Of a DNA stretch of 64,000 bases, positions 1 to 10,324 are shown in pieces. Both the position numbers and the translations under genes were made by a program. The DNA comes from Mycolicibacterium madagascariense. GTDB lineage: Bacteria > Actinomycetota > Actinomycetes > Mycobacteriales > Mycobacteriaceae. The DNA lies in the NCBI RefSeq assembly GCF_010729665.1, contig NZ_AP022610.1, positions 4,588,001 through 4,652,000 of the forward strand. Reading direction: 5' to 3'. The notes below the pieces were generated by a model. The model searched no databases and had not been told where the DNA came from. It was given only the letters and a program-made list of their open reading frames with translations. Every line of letters begins with the position of its first letter. Position 1 is the stretch's first letter.

Positions 1-258
1 TTCAACGCCAACCTGCAGGGCAGCCAGACCGCGGTCGCCTCCGTGCGTCCCATCCTCGACGAGCGCGACGCCGACCTCGGCAAGAAGGTCGATCAGCGCT
101 TCAGCGAGTCCGAGGCGCTGCTGGCGAAGTACCGCCAGGGCGATGGCTTCGTGCTGTACGACACCGTGACCGAGCCGCAGCGCCAGGAACTGTCGCGCTC
201 GATCGACGCGCTGTCCAATGAGGTGAGCCAGGTGCAAGGTGTCATCGCACCCCAGTAA
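1..258 (+). CDS. efeO: EfeO iron-uptake lipoprotein/M75-type protein, C-terminal end
   Basis: Only the last 85 codons are inside the window; the reading frame is open from base 1 to the TAA at 256-258. The fragment is a charged, helical sequence (RPILDERDADLGKKVDQRF and so on) of the kind that ends EfeO, the periplasmic component of the EfeUOB ferrous-iron importer. The call rests mainly on the next gene, efeB, which overlaps this stop codon by 20 bases in the usual efeO-efeB order. EfeO is thought to bind iron outside the membrane and pass it to the EfeU permease, which should lie upstream of the window. Family assignment is secure from context and moderate from the fragment alone. Confidence 0.8.
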   Translation, partial: FNANLQGSQTAVASVRPILDERDADLGKKVDQRFSESEALLAKYRQGDGFVLYDTVTEPQRQELSRSIDALSNEVSQVQGVIAPQ

Positions 259-1568
259 TCCCCCCGGCGACGCGCCCGCCCCGAACCCACCGGAGGCGAC
301 GAACCGAGCCCTGTCGCGTCGAAAGCTGTTCGGCGCGGCCGGAGTTGGCGCGGCGGTGGTCGGGGCGGCCAGTGCGGGCGCGCTGGCCGGGCGGGCCTCG
401 GCGTCCAACCCGGCGACCGGCGAGGTGCAGACCGAGGTGCCCTTCCGCGGCGAACGCCAGGCCGGCATCGTCACCGCCTCGCAGGACCGCATGCACTTCT
501 GCGCTTTCGACGTCACCACCGACGACCGCTCCGAGGTGGTCGCGATGCTGCAGCAGTGGACGGCCATGGCCGAGCGGATGACGCGCGCCGAGGAGGCCGT
601 CGAGCACGGCGCCGTCGGCCTCAACCCGTACGCTCCCCGCCGATACCGGTGAGGCGCTTGGCCTTTCACCGTCACAGCTGACGCTGACGATCGGGTTCGG
701 GCCGTCCTTCTTCACCAAGGACGGCAAGGACCGCTTCGGCGTCGCCGACCGACGGCCCGCGGCGTTGATCGACATGCCGAAGTTCCCCAACGAGACGATG
801 GACCCCGCCAGGAGCCACGGCGACATCTGCGTCCAGGCCTGCGCCAACGACCCGCAGGTCGCCGTGCACGCCATCAGGAACCTCGCCCGCGTCGCCTTCG
901 GGACCGCGGCGGTGCGCTATTCGCAGCTGGGCTTCGGGCGCACCTCGTCGACCACCAGGGACCAGGCCACGCCGCGAAACCTGTTCGGCTTCAAGGACGG
1001 AACGGCGAACCTGAAGGCCGAGGACACCGCCGCGCTCGACCGGCACGTCTGGGTCGCCGATGGCGACGGGCCGGCGTGGATGACGGGCGGCACGTACCTC
1101 GTGACCCGCCGCATCCGGATGCGCATCGAGAGTTGGGACCGCACGACCCTGCTCGAACAGGAGCGGGTGATCGGCCGGTTGAAGGGCAGCGGTGCGCCGA
1201 TCGGTCACGCCGACGAGTTCGCGGCGCTGGACCTGACCACCAAGAGTTCGAAGGGCACCCCGCTCATCGACACCGACGCCCACGTCCGCCTGGCGTCCAA
1301 GGAAAACCTCGGTGGCATCGAGATCCTCCGCCGCGGATACAACTTCACCGACGGCACCGACGGTTTCGGCCATCTCGACGCCGGCCTGTTCTTCATCGCG
1401 TTCGTGCGCGACCCGCGGACGTCCTTCGTCCCGATGCAGACCGCACTGTCCCGCAGCGACGCGCTCAACGAATACATCACCCACACGGGCACCGCGCTGT
1501 TCGCCTGCCCGCCGGGGCTGCGCGAGGGCGACGCGTCGGCCTACTGGGGCTCGACGCTGTTCTCCTGA
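239..1568 (+). pseudogene. efeB: efeB, Dyp-type peroxidase, frameshifted
   Basis: This is a Tat-exported deferrochelatase/peroxidase of the DyP family and the third component of EfeUOB. The GTG start at 239 gives an N-terminus with a twin-arginine signal (SRRKLF, then a hydrophobic Ala/Gly-rich stretch ending near ALAGRASA). The first frame stops with TGA at 650-652. The rest of the protein continues in another frame from about 639 (ADTGEALGLSPSQLTLTIG) to TGA at 1566-1568. The heme-site motif GFKDG and the probable proximal histidine (TDAHVRLAS) are intact in the second part. Removing one C from the CCCC run at 635-638 restores a single frame of 442 codons, the normal family length, so the lesion is a one-base insertion or a sequencing error. 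The 3' end overlaps the convergent mazG by 28 bases. Confidence 0.9.
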
Positions 1569-2521
1569 AGCACGGGCTGCTCGGCGCCCGGCCAGTGCGC
1601 CCGCCACTCCTGCTCGGTGACCGTGCCGAGGCGGTCGTCGTCGAGTTCCCCGGCCACGTCGGAACCCCGCCTGCTCGCGATGACGTCCTGCTCGACCGTG
1701 CGCACCGTGTCCATGAACTCCAACGTCCGTGTGCGCAAGGCGTTCTCGGCATCCTCGCCCGGCACCAGCGTGATCGTGCGGAGCCCCTCGGGGATGAGGT
1801 CGGACGGCAGCCCGGCCGCCTCGACGCGCTCGAGCACCTTCTGCGTCAACGCCAGCGCGGGCTGGCCGGTCGGCACGTCGTCCACGCAGGACCGGCGCGC
1901 CTTGACCGCACTCTCGGTCGCCTTGCGCTCCTCCCACTGGGCGATCTGCTCTCCGAGCGAGATCGGTTCTCCCGCAAGCACTGCCGGCGCCCGGTTGCCG
2001 AGCTTGCGGACCAGCGAGTCCGCGACGTCGTCGATGCCGAAGGGCACCTCCAGCGCATCCTCGGCGATGCGCGCGTGGAACAGCACCTGCAGCAGCACGT
2101 CGCCGAGTTCCTCGCGCAACTCGGCGGGGTCGCCGCTGCGGACGGCGTCGAAGAGCTCGTAGGTCTCCTCCAGCAGGTACCGGCGCAGCGAATCGTGGGT
2201 CTGCTCGCTCTCCCACGGGCCCGACGTGCGCAACCGGTCCATGATCGCGACCGCGTCGACGAGCCGCTCCCCCGGCTTGGGCGCCGGCGCCGAGATGAGC
2301 TGGGCGCCCGCGGCCAGCCGGGCCCGCACCATCGGGTGCTCGGGGTCCGACGACAGCAGCACGGGCGCGTCCTCCCCGGTGTAGGCGGGCCGCGACGCCG
2401 GCAGCGACCACGGCACCCTGATCGGCATCTCCTCGGTGTATTGCACGTCGCCGGCGAGCAGCACGATCGCCTCCACCGGCACCATCGACGGGCGGCGGGG
2501 ATCGACCAGCACGACGGTCAT
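1541..2521 (-). CDS. mazG: Nucleoside triphosphate pyrophosphohydrolase MazG
   Basis: A 326-residue MazG that hydrolyses (d)NTPs to monophosphates and pyrophosphate, clearing oxidised or excess nucleotides in the cytoplasm. The all-alpha NTP-PPase motifs are visible: EExxE at about 118-122 ([12 protein letters not shown]) and the ELREELGD helix ending at D141. The first 80 residues are the mycobacterial N-terminal extension and the last 60 a polar tail. The length matches mycobacterial MazG (about 325 aa) rather than the shorter E. coli form. The ATG at 2521 overlaps the mfd stop as ATGA (2518-2521), so the two genes are probably translated from one mRNA. That places nucleotide-pool cleansing beside transcription-coupled repair, as in M. 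tuberculosis. Confidence 0.95.
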   Translation of the reverse strand: MTVVLVDPRRPSMVPVEAIVLLAGDVQYTEEMPIRVPWSLPASRPAYTGEDAPVLLSSDPEHPMVRARLAAGAQLISAPAPKPGERLVDAVAIMDRLRTSGPWESEQTHDSLRRYLLEETYELFDAVRSGDPAELREELGDVLLQVLFHARIAEDALEVPFGIDDVADSLVRKLGNRAPAVLAGEPISLGEQIAQWEERKATESAVKARRSCVDDVPTGQPALALTQKVLERVEAAGLPSDLIPEGLRTITLVPGEDAENALRTRTLEFMDTVRTVEQDVIASRRGSDVAGELDDDRLGTVTEQEWRAHWPGAEQPVLQENSVEPQ

Positions 2522-5500
2522 CGCGCGACACCTCCGCCGACGACGTCGACCTCGTTCTGCGCCCGACCGTCCAGCGCCAGCAGCAATCCGGCGACCACGC
2601 GCAACAATTCGGCGTCCCGGACGCGCGGCGCCCCCACGCCGTCACCGGCGCGCGGGATGGGCACCGTGATCGTCGACGTCGTCGCGCGGTACGTCGCCGA
2701 CGGGTACATCCGCTTGAGCCGCATCTGCTGGGAATCCAGCAGGGTCAGCGGCGTGATGCGGATCGTCGACGCCGAGGGCGCCCCGACCTCGGTCACGCCG
2801 TACTTCTTGCACAGCAGCCGCAACCGGGCCACCGCGACGAGGAGTTCGGCGGCCTCCGGCAGCGGACCGTACCGGTCGATGAGCTCTTCGACGACGCCGG
2901 CGATCGCGGCGTCGTCCTGCGCGGCCGCGAGCCTGCGGTAGCCCTCCAGCCGCAGCCGATCGCTGCCGATGTAGTCCGGCGGCAGATGCGCGTCGACGGG
3001 CAGATCGATGCGGACCTCCTTCGGTTCCTCAACGGCGGCAACGGGATTCCCGTCGACCACGGCACGGTAGGCCTCGACCGCCTCGCCCACCAGCCGGACG
3101 TACAGGTCGAAGCCGACGCCGGCGACGTGACCGGACTGCTCGGCGCCGAGAACGTTTCCCGCACCGCGGATCTCGAGGTCCTTCATCGCGACCGCCATAC
3201 CCGCCCCCAACTCGTTGTTCTGGGCGATGGTCGCAAGCCGGTCGTAGGCCGTCTCGGTCAGCGGCACCTCGGGCGGGTACAGGAAGTACGCGTAACCCCG
3301 CTCGCGGCTACGTCCGACGCGGCCGCGCAGCTGGTGCAGCTGGGACAACCCGAACGTGTCGGCCCGTTCGACGATGAGGGTGTTGGCATTCGAGATGTCC
3401 AGGCCCGTCTCGACGATCGTCGTGCAGACCAGGATGTCGTACTCCCGGTTCCAGAACCCCTCGACCGTGCGCTCGAGCGCCTCCTCGGGCATCTGCCCGT
3501 GCGCCACCACGACCCGGGCCTCGGGCACCAGCTGGCGCACCTTCGCCGCGGCCGCGTCGATCGAGCGCACCCGGTTGTGGATGTAGAACGCCTGCCCGTC
3601 GCGCAGCAGTTCGCGGCGCAGCGCGGCGGCCACCTGCTTGTCGTCATGGGGACCGACGTAGGTCAGCACCGGGAAGCGCTCCTCGGGCGGGGTGAGGATC
3701 GTCGACATCTCCCGGATGCCCGCGAGACTCATCTCGAGCGTGCGCGGGATCGGCGTGGCGCTCATCGTCAGCACGTCGACGTGGGTGCGCATCGACTTGA
3801 TGTGCTCCTTGTGCTCGACGCCGAAGCGCTGTTCCTCGTCGACCACGACCAGACCGAGGTCCTTCCACGTGACGCCGGTCTGCAGCAGCCGGTGCGTGCC
3901 GATGACGATGTCGACCGAGCCATCCTTCATGCCCGCCAACACCTTTCGCGACTCGGCGTTGTCGGTGAACCGCGAGAGCCCCTTCACCGTCACCGGAAAA
4001 CCCGCCATCCGGGACGTGAACGTCTGCAGGTGCTGGTCGGCCAGCAGCGTCGTCGGCACCAGCACCGCGACCTGCTTGCCGGCCTGCACGGCCTTGAACG
4101 CCGCCCGCACCGCGATCTCCGTCTTGCCGTAACCGACGTCACCGCAGATGACGCGGTCCATCGGGACGGGCTTCTCCATGTCGGCCTTGACCTCGGTGAT
4201 GGCGGTCAGCTGATCCATGGTCTCGGTGAACCCGAACGCATCCTCCATCTCGGCCTGCCACGGGGTGTCGGGCCCGTAGGCGTAGCCGGGCGCGGCCTGG
4301 CGCTTGGCGTACAGCGTGACCAGTTCGCCGGCGATCTCGCGAACGGCCTTGCGCGCCTTGGTCTTCGTGTTGGTCCAGTCGCTGCCGCCGAGCTTGCTCA
4401 GCGTCGGTTCGGTGCCGCCGACGTAGCGCGACAGCTGGTCGAGTGAGTCCATCGGCACGAACAGCTTGTCCGACCCGCCGCCCCGCTTGGCCGAGGCGTA
4501 CTCCAGCACCAGGTACTCGCGGCGCGCGCCCCCGATGGTGCGCTCCACCATCTCGACGAAGCGGCCGATGCCGTGCTGATCGTGCACGACGAGGTCGCCT
4601 GCGGTCAGCGCCAGCGGGTCGACGACGTTGCGGCGCTTGGCCGCCAGGCGCTTGCCCTCCGGCGCGGTGGCCCGGTTGCCGGTCAGATCGGTCTCGGTGA
4701 TGACGACGAGGTTGGCGCCGGGCAGGATCACGCCGTCGTGCAGCGGGCCCTTCAGCACGCCGACGACGCCGGGCTTGGGCACGTCCCCGGGCGCGAGAAT
4801 GGCTGCGGCCGTGTCGGATTCGCCGAGCTGCTCGACGACCCGGTTGGCGGTGCCCGTGCCGGGGGTGACGACCGCGGCCAGCCCGCCGGTCAGCACGTGG
4901 GCCCGCAGCATCGCGAACATCTCGTCCAGACCGTTCTGCTGCCCGCGCGCCGACGGCGCCGCCTTGACGTCGAGTTCGAGGGCATCGGGGTTGCCCAGCT
5001 GACTCAGCGTCCACCACGGGTGGCCGCCGGCCTCGGCACCGGCGCGCACGTCGGCGAGCTCGCGGAAGCCCGACCCGCCCAGCTGTCCGACGTCGATGGG
5101 GGCGTCGGCACCCATCGCCGCCACCGACCACGACGCCTCGAGGAACTCCTGGCCCGTCTTGATCAGGTCGGCCGCGCGGGTGCGCACCTTCTCGGGGTCG
5201 CAGATCAACACCGGGGCCGCCGCGGGCAGGTGATCGGTCAGCAGCGACAGCTCGGTCGGGCGCAGCACGGGCAGCAGCGCCTCCATGCCGTCGACCGGGA
5301 TGCCCTCGCCGAGCTTGGCCAGCATGTCCCCGACCGTCCCGGTGACGCGGTCGACGTCGTGGGGTTGGTCGACCGACAGCGCCGCCGCCCGCCGACGGAC
5401 CTCCTCGGTGAGCAGCAGCTCGCGGCACGGCACGGCGATCAGGGTCTGCACCGCGGCGTCGGGCAGCGAGCGCTGATCGGCGACGGCGAACATCCGCATC

Positions 5501-6150
5501 TCGCTGACCTCGTCACCCCAGAACTCGATGCGCACGGGATGCTCGGCCGTCGGCGCGAACACGTCGAGGATGCCGCCGCGGACCGCGAACTCACCGCGCT
5601 TGCCCACCATGTCGACCCGCGTGTAGGCCAGCTCGACCAGGCGCGTCAGGAGGCCGTCGAAGTCGGTCTCCTCGCCGACGGTCAGGATGACCGGCTCGAT
5701 GTCGGCGAGATCCGGCGCCATCGGCTGCAGCAGCGACCGCGCCGTCGTCACGACCACCCGCAGCGGCCCGCCGAACCGCGCGTCGTCGGGGTTGTTCAAC
5801 CGCCGCAGCACCATCATCCGCGCACCGACGGTCTCGACCCCCGGCGACAGGCGTTCGTGCGGCAGCGTCTCCCACGACGGGAACATCGCGACCGCGTCGC
5901 CGAGCACCGCGCGCAGTTCGGCGGTCAGGTCGTCGGCCTCCCGACCGGTCGCGGTGACGACGAGCAGCGGGCCCGCGTCGGCGAGCGCGGCGGCGACGAA
6001 CAGGCGGGCGGGCGCAGGCCCGACGAGCGCCATCTCGGCGACGCCGTCGGCTGCCCGCCGGGTCAGCTCGGCCAGACCGGGATCGGACAGCGCGAGACGG
6101 ACCAGGCCCGCCATCGGGGTCTGGACATGGGGGTGCCCCGAGGTGGTCAT
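2518..6150 (-). CDS. mfd: Transcription-repair coupling factor Mfd
   Basis: A 1210-residue ATP-dependent translocase that removes stalled RNA polymerase and recruits UvrA for transcription-coupled repair. The domain order is as expected. A UvrB-like N-terminal region has [16 protein letters not shown] near residue 90. The CarD-like RNA-polymerase-interacting domain lies around 510-590 ([15 protein letters not shown]). The RecG-like helicase has Walker A ([12 protein letters not shown], about 670) and the DEEQ box ([11 protein letters not shown], about 770). The TRCF domain is C-terminal. The length is normal for the family. The ATG at 6150 follows an 87-base gap after the tetR stop, and mazG overlaps the 3' end by 4 bases. 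Confidence 0.98.
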   Translation of the reverse strand: MTTSGHPHVQTPMAGLVRLALSDPGLAELTRRAADGVAEMALVGPAPARLFVAAALADAGPLLVVTATGREADDLTAELRAVLGDAVAMFPSWETLPHERLSPGVETVGARMMVLRRLNNPDDARFGGPLRVVVTTARSLLQPMAPDLADIEPVILTVGEETDFDGLLTRLVELAYTRVDMVGKRGEFAVRGGILDVFAPTAEHPVRIEFWGDEVSEMRMFAVADQRSLPDAAVQTLIAVPCRELLLTEEVRRRAAALSVDQPHDVDRVTGTVGDMLAKLGEGIPVDGMEALLPVLRPTELSLLTDHLPAAAPVLICDPEKVRTRAADLIKTGQEFLEASWSVAAMGADAPIDVGQLGGSGFRELADVRAGAEAGGHPWWTLSQLGNPDALELDVKAAPSARGQQNGLDEMFAMLRAHVLTGGLAAVVTPGTGTANRVVEQLGESDTAAAILAPGDVPKPGVVGVLKGPLHDGVILPGANLVVITETDLTGNRATAPEGKRLAAKRRNVVDPLALTAGDLVVHDQHGIGRFVEMVERTIGGARREYLVLEYASAKRGGGSDKLFVPMDSLDQLSRYVGGTEPTLSKLGGSDWTNTKTKARKAVREIAGELVTLYAKRQAAPGYAYGPDTPWQAEMEDAFGFTETMDQLTAITEVKADMEKPVPMDRVICGDVGYGKTEIAVRAAFKAVQAGKQVAVLVPTTLLADQHLQTFTSRMAGFPVTVKGLSRFTDNAESRKVLAGMKDGSVDIVIGTHRLLQTGVTWKDLGLVVVDEEQRFGVEHKEHIKSMRTHVDVLTMSATPIPRTLEMSLAGIREMSTILTPPEERFPVLTYVGPHDDKQVAAALRRELLRDGQAFYIHNRVRSIDAAAAKVRQLVPEARVVVAHGQMPEEALERTVEGFWNREYDILVCTTIVETGLDISNANTLIVERADTFGLSQLHQLRGRVGRSRERGYAYFLYPPEVPLTETAYDRLATIAQNNELGAGMAVAMKDLEIRGAGNVLGAEQSGHVAGVGFDLYVRLVGEAVEAYRAVVDGNPVAAVEEPKEVRIDLPVDAHLPPDYIGSDRLRLEGYRRLAAAQDDAAIAGVVEELIDRYGPLPEAAELLVAVARLRLLCKKYGVTEVGAPSASTIRITPLTLLDSQQMRLKRMYPSATYRATTSTITVPIPRAGDGVGAPRVRDAELLRVVAGLLLALDGRAQNEVDVVGGGVAR

Positions 6151-6237
6151 CGTCCATCCATCCTAGTCACTGCCATCGAGTGGCCACGTACCCGCCGGAG
6201 TCGTCGAAAATGCGTGCGACGACTGGCCATTCGAGAG

Positions 6238-6834
6238 TCACTGTTGGTCGTGCAGCTCCGGGTCGGCCTCCAGATGCGTCAACCCGTTCCACATCAGGTT
6301 CACCAGGTGCGCGGCGACGACTTCCTTCTTCGGTTCCCGGGTGTCGAGCCACCACTGCGCCGTCATCGAGACCGATCCGACCAGGGCCTGGGCGTAGAGC
6401 GGCGCCAGTTGAGGATCGAGACCGCGGCGGGCGAAGTCACCGGCCAGGATCGAGGAGACCTGGCTCACGGCGTCGTTCAGCAGGCTCGAGTACGTGCCCG
6501 ACGCGATGCTGGCCGGGGAGTCTCTGATGAGGATGCGGAAACCGTCGGTGCGTTCCTCGACGTAGGTCAGCAGCGCGAGCGCCACCCTCTCGACCCGCAC
6601 CCGCGACCTGTTGTTGGTCAGCGACGAGGTGATGCCGTCCAGCAGCGCCGACATCTCGCGGTCGACGACCACTGCGTAGAGGCCCTCCTTGCCGCCGAAG
6701 TGCTCGTAGACGACGGGCTTGGACACGTTGGCCCGCTGCGCGATCTCCTCGATCGACGTCGCGTCGTATCCGCGCTCGGCGAACAGCGACTTGGCGATCT
6801 CGATCAGCTGCTGGCGGCGTTCGCTACCGGTCAT
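6238..6834 (-). CDS. TetR-family regulator (Rv1019-like)
   Basis: A 198-residue TetR-type repressor. The N-terminal helix-turn-helix is clear (ERGYDATSIEEIAQRANVSK followed by PVVYEHFGGKEGLY), and the C-terminal two thirds form an alpha-helical ligand domain ending near WNGLTHLEADPELHD. I chose the ATG at 6834 (MTGSERRQQL), which matches the start remembered for the M. tuberculosis homologue Rv1019. An in-frame ATG at 6915 would add 27 residues. Still longer versions would run across the tRNA gene and are unlikely. The gene lies between mfd and tRNA-Gln/glmU, as in other mycobacteria. Its ligand and targets are unknown from sequence; autoregulation is the usual expectation. Confidence 0.9.
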   Translation of the reverse strand: MTGSERRQQLIEIAKSLFAERGYDATSIEEIAQRANVSKPVVYEHFGGKEGLYAVVVDREMSALLDGITSSLTNNRSRVRVERVALALLTYVEERTDGFRILIRDSPASIASGTYSSLLNDAVSQVSSILAGDFARRGLDPQLAPLYAQALVGSVSMTAQWWLDTREPKKEVVAAHLVNLMWNGLTHLEADPELHDQQ

Positions 6835-6923
6835 GCGCGCGCGTGGGGGCCGCGCTTCCTTCTCCGGTGCCGCCACGACTGCGAGCCTAGCTGCCGGCCC
6901 GTCGACTAAAGTCATCCCCGCAG

Positions 6924-6995
6924 TCCGTCGTGGTGTAATCGGCAGCACCTCTGATTTTGGTTCAGATAGTTCAGGTTCGAGTCCTGGCGACGGAG
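6924..6995 (+). tRNA. tRNA-Gln (anticodon TTG)
   Basis: A complete cloverleaf can be folded by eye. The acceptor TCCGTCG (6924-6930) pairs with CGACGGA (6988-6994). The anticodon stem TCTGA/TCAGA encloses the loop TTTTGGT with anticodon TTG. The T-arm TCAGG-TTCGAGT-CCTGG carries the invariant TTCGA. The discriminator is G6995 and CCA is not encoded. The anticodon UUG reads CAA and, by wobble, CAG glutamine codons. It lies directly upstream of glmU on the same strand, an arrangement I recall from other mycobacteria. The GlmU product pathway starts from glutamine-derived glucosamine-6-P, but a functional link is only speculation. Confidence 0.97.
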
Positions 6996-7091
6996 CACAC
7001 GGGGCACGACGGGGCTCCCGCATTTCCCGGTCTCGGCGCACTGAGCGTCGGCAGCGCCGCTGAGCGCGCCGACATCCACGAAGGAGGCCAC

Positions 7092-8540
7092 ATGACGACA
7101 CGAGGCGACACCGCGGTCATCGTCCTGGCGGCGGGCGCGGGCACGCGGATGCAGTCCGACGTGCCCAAGGTCCTGCACACCCTGGCCGGGCGCAGCATGC
7201 TCGCGCACGCCCTGCACGCCGTCGCGAAGGTCTCCCCGCAGCACCTGGTCGTCGTCGTCGGCACCGAACGCGAACGCGTCGCCGCGGCCGTCGCCAGCCT
7301 CGCCGACGACCTCGGCCGCCCCATCGACGTCGCCGTACAGGACCGCCAGCTCGGCACCGGGCACGCGGTCGGCTGCGGGCTGGCCGCGCTGCCCGAGGAC
7401 TTCACCGGCACGGTCGTGGTGACCGCCGGTGACGTCCCGCTGCTGGACGCCGAGACGCTGGCCGGGCTCGTCGACGCCCACGCCGCGCAGTCCGCCGCCG
7501 CGACGCTGCTGACCACGACGCTGCCCGACCCCACCGGCTACGGCCGCATCATGCGCACCCAGGACGGCGAGGTCACCAGCATCGTCGAGCAGGCCGACGC
7601 GTCGCCGTCGCAGCTGGCGATCCACGAGGTGAACGCCGCCGTCTACGCGTTCGACGCGGCCGCGCTGCGATCGGCGCTGACCAAGCTCAGCGCCGACAAC
7701 GCCCAGGGCGAGCTGTACCTGACCGACGCCATCGAGATCTTCCGCCGCGACGGCCTGCGCGTGCTGGGCCGCCACGTCGACGACAGCGCACTGGTGGCCG
7801 GCGTCAACGATCGCGTACAGCTCGCCGACCTGCACCGCGAGCTCAACCGGCGCCTCGTCGCCCGGCTGCAGCGCAGCGGCGTCAGCATCGTCGACCCGGC
7901 CACGACGTGGATCGACGTCGACGTCACGGTCGGCCGCGACACCGTCGTCGCCCCCGGCACCCAGCTGCTGGGCACGACGCGCGTCGGCGCGCGCTGTCAG
8001 ATCGGCCCCGACACGACGCTGACGGGCGTCGTCGTCGGTGAAGGCGCCACCGTGATCCGCACCCAGGGGTCGTCGTCGGTGATCGGCGACGGCGCCGTCG
8101 TCGGCCCGTTCGCGTTCCTGCGGCCGGGCACCGTGCTGGGCGCCGAGGGCAAGATCGGCACCTTCGTCGAGACGAAGAACGCGACCATCGGCGCGGGCAC
8201 CAAGGTGCCGCACCTGACCTACGTCGGGGATGCCGACATCGGCGAGCACAGCAACATCGGCGCGTCGAGTGTGTTCGTGAACTACGACGGAGAGACCAAG
8301 CGCCGCACCACGATTGGCTCGCACGTCCGCACCGGATCGGACACCATGTTCGTCGCCCCCGTCACCATCGGCGACGGCGCCTACACCGGCGCGGGGACCG
8401 TCGTGCGCGAGGACGTCCCACCCGGCGCGCTGGCCGTCTCGGCGGGTCCGCAGCGCAACATCGAGGGCTGGGTGACGCGCAAGCGGCCCGGCAGCGCGTC
8501 GGCCGTCGCGGCCGGGAACGCCGACCACGCCGACACCTGA
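7092..8540 (+). CDS. glmU: Bifunctional GlmU (UDP-GlcNAc synthesis)
   Basis: A 482-residue enzyme that acetylates glucosamine-1-phosphate and then uridylylates it to UDP-GlcNAc, the precursor of peptidoglycan and of the arabinogalactan linker. The N-terminal pyrophosphorylase domain has the nucleotide loop [18 protein letters not shown] (from about residue 12), and AGDVPLL near 118. The C-terminal half is a left-handed beta-helix of hexapeptide repeats (for example [17 protein letters not shown]) containing [20 protein letters not shown] and [13 protein letters not shown], the acetyltransferase active-site region. The ATG at 7092 is set by the strong ribosome site GAAGGAGGCC just upstream. 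prsA follows about 90 bases downstream on the same strand. Confidence 0.98.
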   Translation: MTTRGDTAVIVLAAGAGTRMQSDVPKVLHTLAGRSMLAHALHAVAKVSPQHLVVVVGTERERVAAAVASLADDLGRPIDVAVQDRQLGTGHAVGCGLAALPEDFTGTVVVTAGDVPLLDAETLAGLVDAHAAQSAAATLLTTTLPDPTGYGRIMRTQDGEVTSIVEQADASPSQLAIHEVNAAVYAFDAAALRSALTKLSADNAQGELYLTDAIEIFRRDGLRVLGRHVDDSALVAGVNDRVQLADLHRELNRRLVARLQRSGVSIVDPATTWIDVDVTVGRDTVVAPGTQLLGTTRVGARCQIGPDTTLTGVVVGEGATVIRTQGSSSVIGDGAVVGPFAFLRPGTVLGAEGKIGTFVETKNATIGAGTKVPHLTYVGDADIGEHSNIGASSVFVNYDGETKRRTTIGSHVRTGSDTMFVAPVTIGDGAYTGAGTVVREDVPPGALAVSAGPQRNIEGWVTRKRPGSASAVAAGNADHADT

Positions 8541-8629
8541 CGTTGGCTTTGCGGTAACCCGGCCACCGGCGCTCAGATCCCGTACGTACGATCTACCCGT
8601 ATCGATCCCCGACGGCAAAGGCAGCTCAC

Positions 8630-9610
8630 GTGGCCACGGACTGGACCGACAACCGCAAGAACCTGATGCTCTTCTCGGGCCGCGCGCACCCCGAGCTGGC
8701 CGAGCAGGTCGCCAAGGAACTCGACGTCGCCGTCACCGCGCAGACCGCGCGTGACTTCGCCAACGGCGAGATCTTCGTCCGCTTCGACGAGTCGGTCCGC
8801 GGCTGCGACGCGTTCGTCCTGCAGTCCCATCCGGCACCGCTGAACAAGTGGTTGATGGAGCAGCTGCTGATGATCGACGCGCTCAAGCGCGGCAGCGCCA
8901 AGCGCATCACGGCCATCCTGCCGTTCTATCCCTATGCGCGACAGGACAAGAAGCACCGCGGCCGCGAGCCCATCTCGGCCCGGCTCGTCGCCGACCTGCT
9001 CAAGACCGCCGGCGCCGATCGCATCGTCTCCGTCGACCTGCACACCGACCAGATCCAGGGCTTCTTCGACGGCCCCGTCGACCACATGCGCGGACAGGCG
9101 CTGCTGTGCGGGTACATCGGCGACAACTACCGCGACCACGACCTGGTGGTCGTCTCGCCCGACTCGGGCCGCGTCCGCGTGGCGGAGAAGTGGGCGGACT
9201 CCCTCGGCGGCGTTCCACTGGCCTTCATCCACAAGACCCGCGATCCCCTGGTGCCCAACCAGGTCAAGTCCAACCGCGTCGTCGGCGACGTGCGCGGCAA
9301 GACGTGCATCCTCACCGACGACATGATCGACACCGGCGGGACCATCGCCGGCGCGGTCAAGCTGCTCAAGCAGGACGGCGCCGCCGACGTCATCATCGCC
9401 GCGACGCACGGCGTGCTGTCCGACCCGGCGCGCGACCGGCTGGCCGAGAGCGGCGCGCGCGAGGTCGTCGTCACCAACACGCTGCCGATCGGTGACGACA
9501 AGATGTTCCCTCAGCTCACGGTGCTGTCGATCGCACCGCTGCTGGCCAGCACCATCCGCGCGGTCTTCGAGAACGGTTCGGTGACGGGGCTGTTCGACGG
9601 GGATGCCTGA
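8630..9610 (+). CDS. prsA: Ribose-phosphate pyrophosphokinase (PRPP synthase)
   Basis: A 326-residue enzyme that makes PRPP from ribose-5-phosphate and ATP for nucleotide, histidine and tryptophan synthesis and, in mycobacteria, for decaprenyl-phosphoryl-arabinose. Recognisable motifs are the ATP-binding region PFYPYARQDKKHRGREPIS, the metal-binding SVDLHTDQIQGFFD, and the PRPP-binding loop TDDMIDTGGTIAGAV near residue 225. It starts at GTG 8630 with MATDWTDNRKNLMLFSG, as in mycobacterial homologues. It lies downstream of glmU and upstream of the lipoprotein pair, the conserved mycobacterial order. Confidence 0.97.
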   Translation: MATDWTDNRKNLMLFSGRAHPELAEQVAKELDVAVTAQTARDFANGEIFVRFDESVRGCDAFVLQSHPAPLNKWLMEQLLMIDALKRGSAKRITAILPFYPYARQDKKHRGREPISARLVADLLKTAGADRIVSVDLHTDQIQGFFDGPVDHMRGQALLCGYIGDNYRDHDLVVVSPDSGRVRVAEKWADSLGGVPLAFIHKTRDPLVPNQVKSNRVVGDVRGKTCILTDDMIDTGGTIAGAVKLLKQDGAADVIIAATHGVLSDPARDRLAESGAREVVVTNTLPIGDDKMFPQLTVLSIAPLLASTIRAVFENGSVTGLFDGDA

Positions 9611-9643
9611 GATGTCCTCGCACGCCGACGCCCGCGTGGTGTC

Positions 9644-10324
9644 GTGACACCGGTTCGCCGCGGCGCCGCTGCACTCGCGATGGTGCTCGCCGTCGCCGGC
9701 TGCCACGCCGGTGCCGGCGGTTCCGAGGCCTCGTCCTCGTCGTCCACCACGCCCACGTCGAGCACGGCGTCCCTGCCCGCGCTGACCCCGGCGCCACCCG
9801 CGCCGCCACCGGCCGGCCAGCCCGCCACGTTCCGCGACTACCTGGCCTCGATCAACGTCACCGGCCAACCCACGCCCTTCGACAAGGCCACCGGGTTGTC
9901 GGTCACCGTGCCCGTGCCCGACGGGTGGGCGCGCACCGGCGATCCGATGTTCTCCACCGGCATCGAATACGTGCAGCCGACGGGCTCCGCCGGCTCGCTG
10001 CCGTCGGTCACCCTGATGGCGATCCGGCTGATCGGCGACTTCGACCCCCGGGAGGCGATCAAGCACGCCAACCTCGACGCGCTACCCCCCGGCTGCACCG
10101 ACGTCACCGAGTCCTTCGACGACTACGACGGGTTCCCGTCCGCCGCCGCGCAGGGCACGCTCGCCAACGCCGAGCACTACAGCCGGATCGTGCTGGCCGA
10201 CGTGCCGTCGGCGTCCGCCCGCTACCTGGTGCAGATGACGGTGACCACGAAGTCCGACCAGCCGATCGCGCAGTCGCCCCCACTGAGCGAGATCGTCTCG
10301 GGATTCAAGGTGGCCGTGTCGTGA
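9644..10324 (+). CDS. lpqT: LpqN/LpqT-family lipoprotein (first copy)
   Basis: A 226-residue secreted lipoprotein. The N-terminus MTPVRRGAAALAMVLAVAGC is a type II signal peptide with lipobox VAGC; the cysteine at residue 20 would be lipidated. A Ser/Thr/Pro-rich linker follows, then one compact domain (TFRDYLASINVTGQP onward) of the mycobacterial LpqN/LpqT family. The length equals what I remember for M. tuberculosis LpqT (Rv1016c), which also sits next to prsA. The GTG start at 9644 follows prsA by 33 bases. Its 3' end overlaps the second copy as GTGA (10321-10324). No enzymatic motif is visible; the role at the cell envelope is not defined. Confidence 0.9.
   Translation: MTPVRRGAAALAMVLAVAGCHAGAGGSEASSSSSTTPTSSTASLPALTPAPPAPPPAGQPATFRDYLASINVTGQPTPFDKATGLSVTVPVPDGWARTGDPMFSTGIEYVQPTGSAGSLPSVTLMAIRLIGDFDPREAIKHANLDALPPGCTDVTESFDDYDGFPSAAAQGTLANAEHYSRIVLADVPSASARYLVQMTVTTKSDQPIAQSPPLSEIVSGFKVAVS

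Noticed and set aside
672..2941. Long open frames opposite or across efeB, mazG and mfd (for example 672-2645 minus, 1076-2941 plus)
   Set aside because: They are Arg/Pro/His-rich, lack domains and coincide with well-supported genes in other frames; typical shadow frames of high-G+C DNA.
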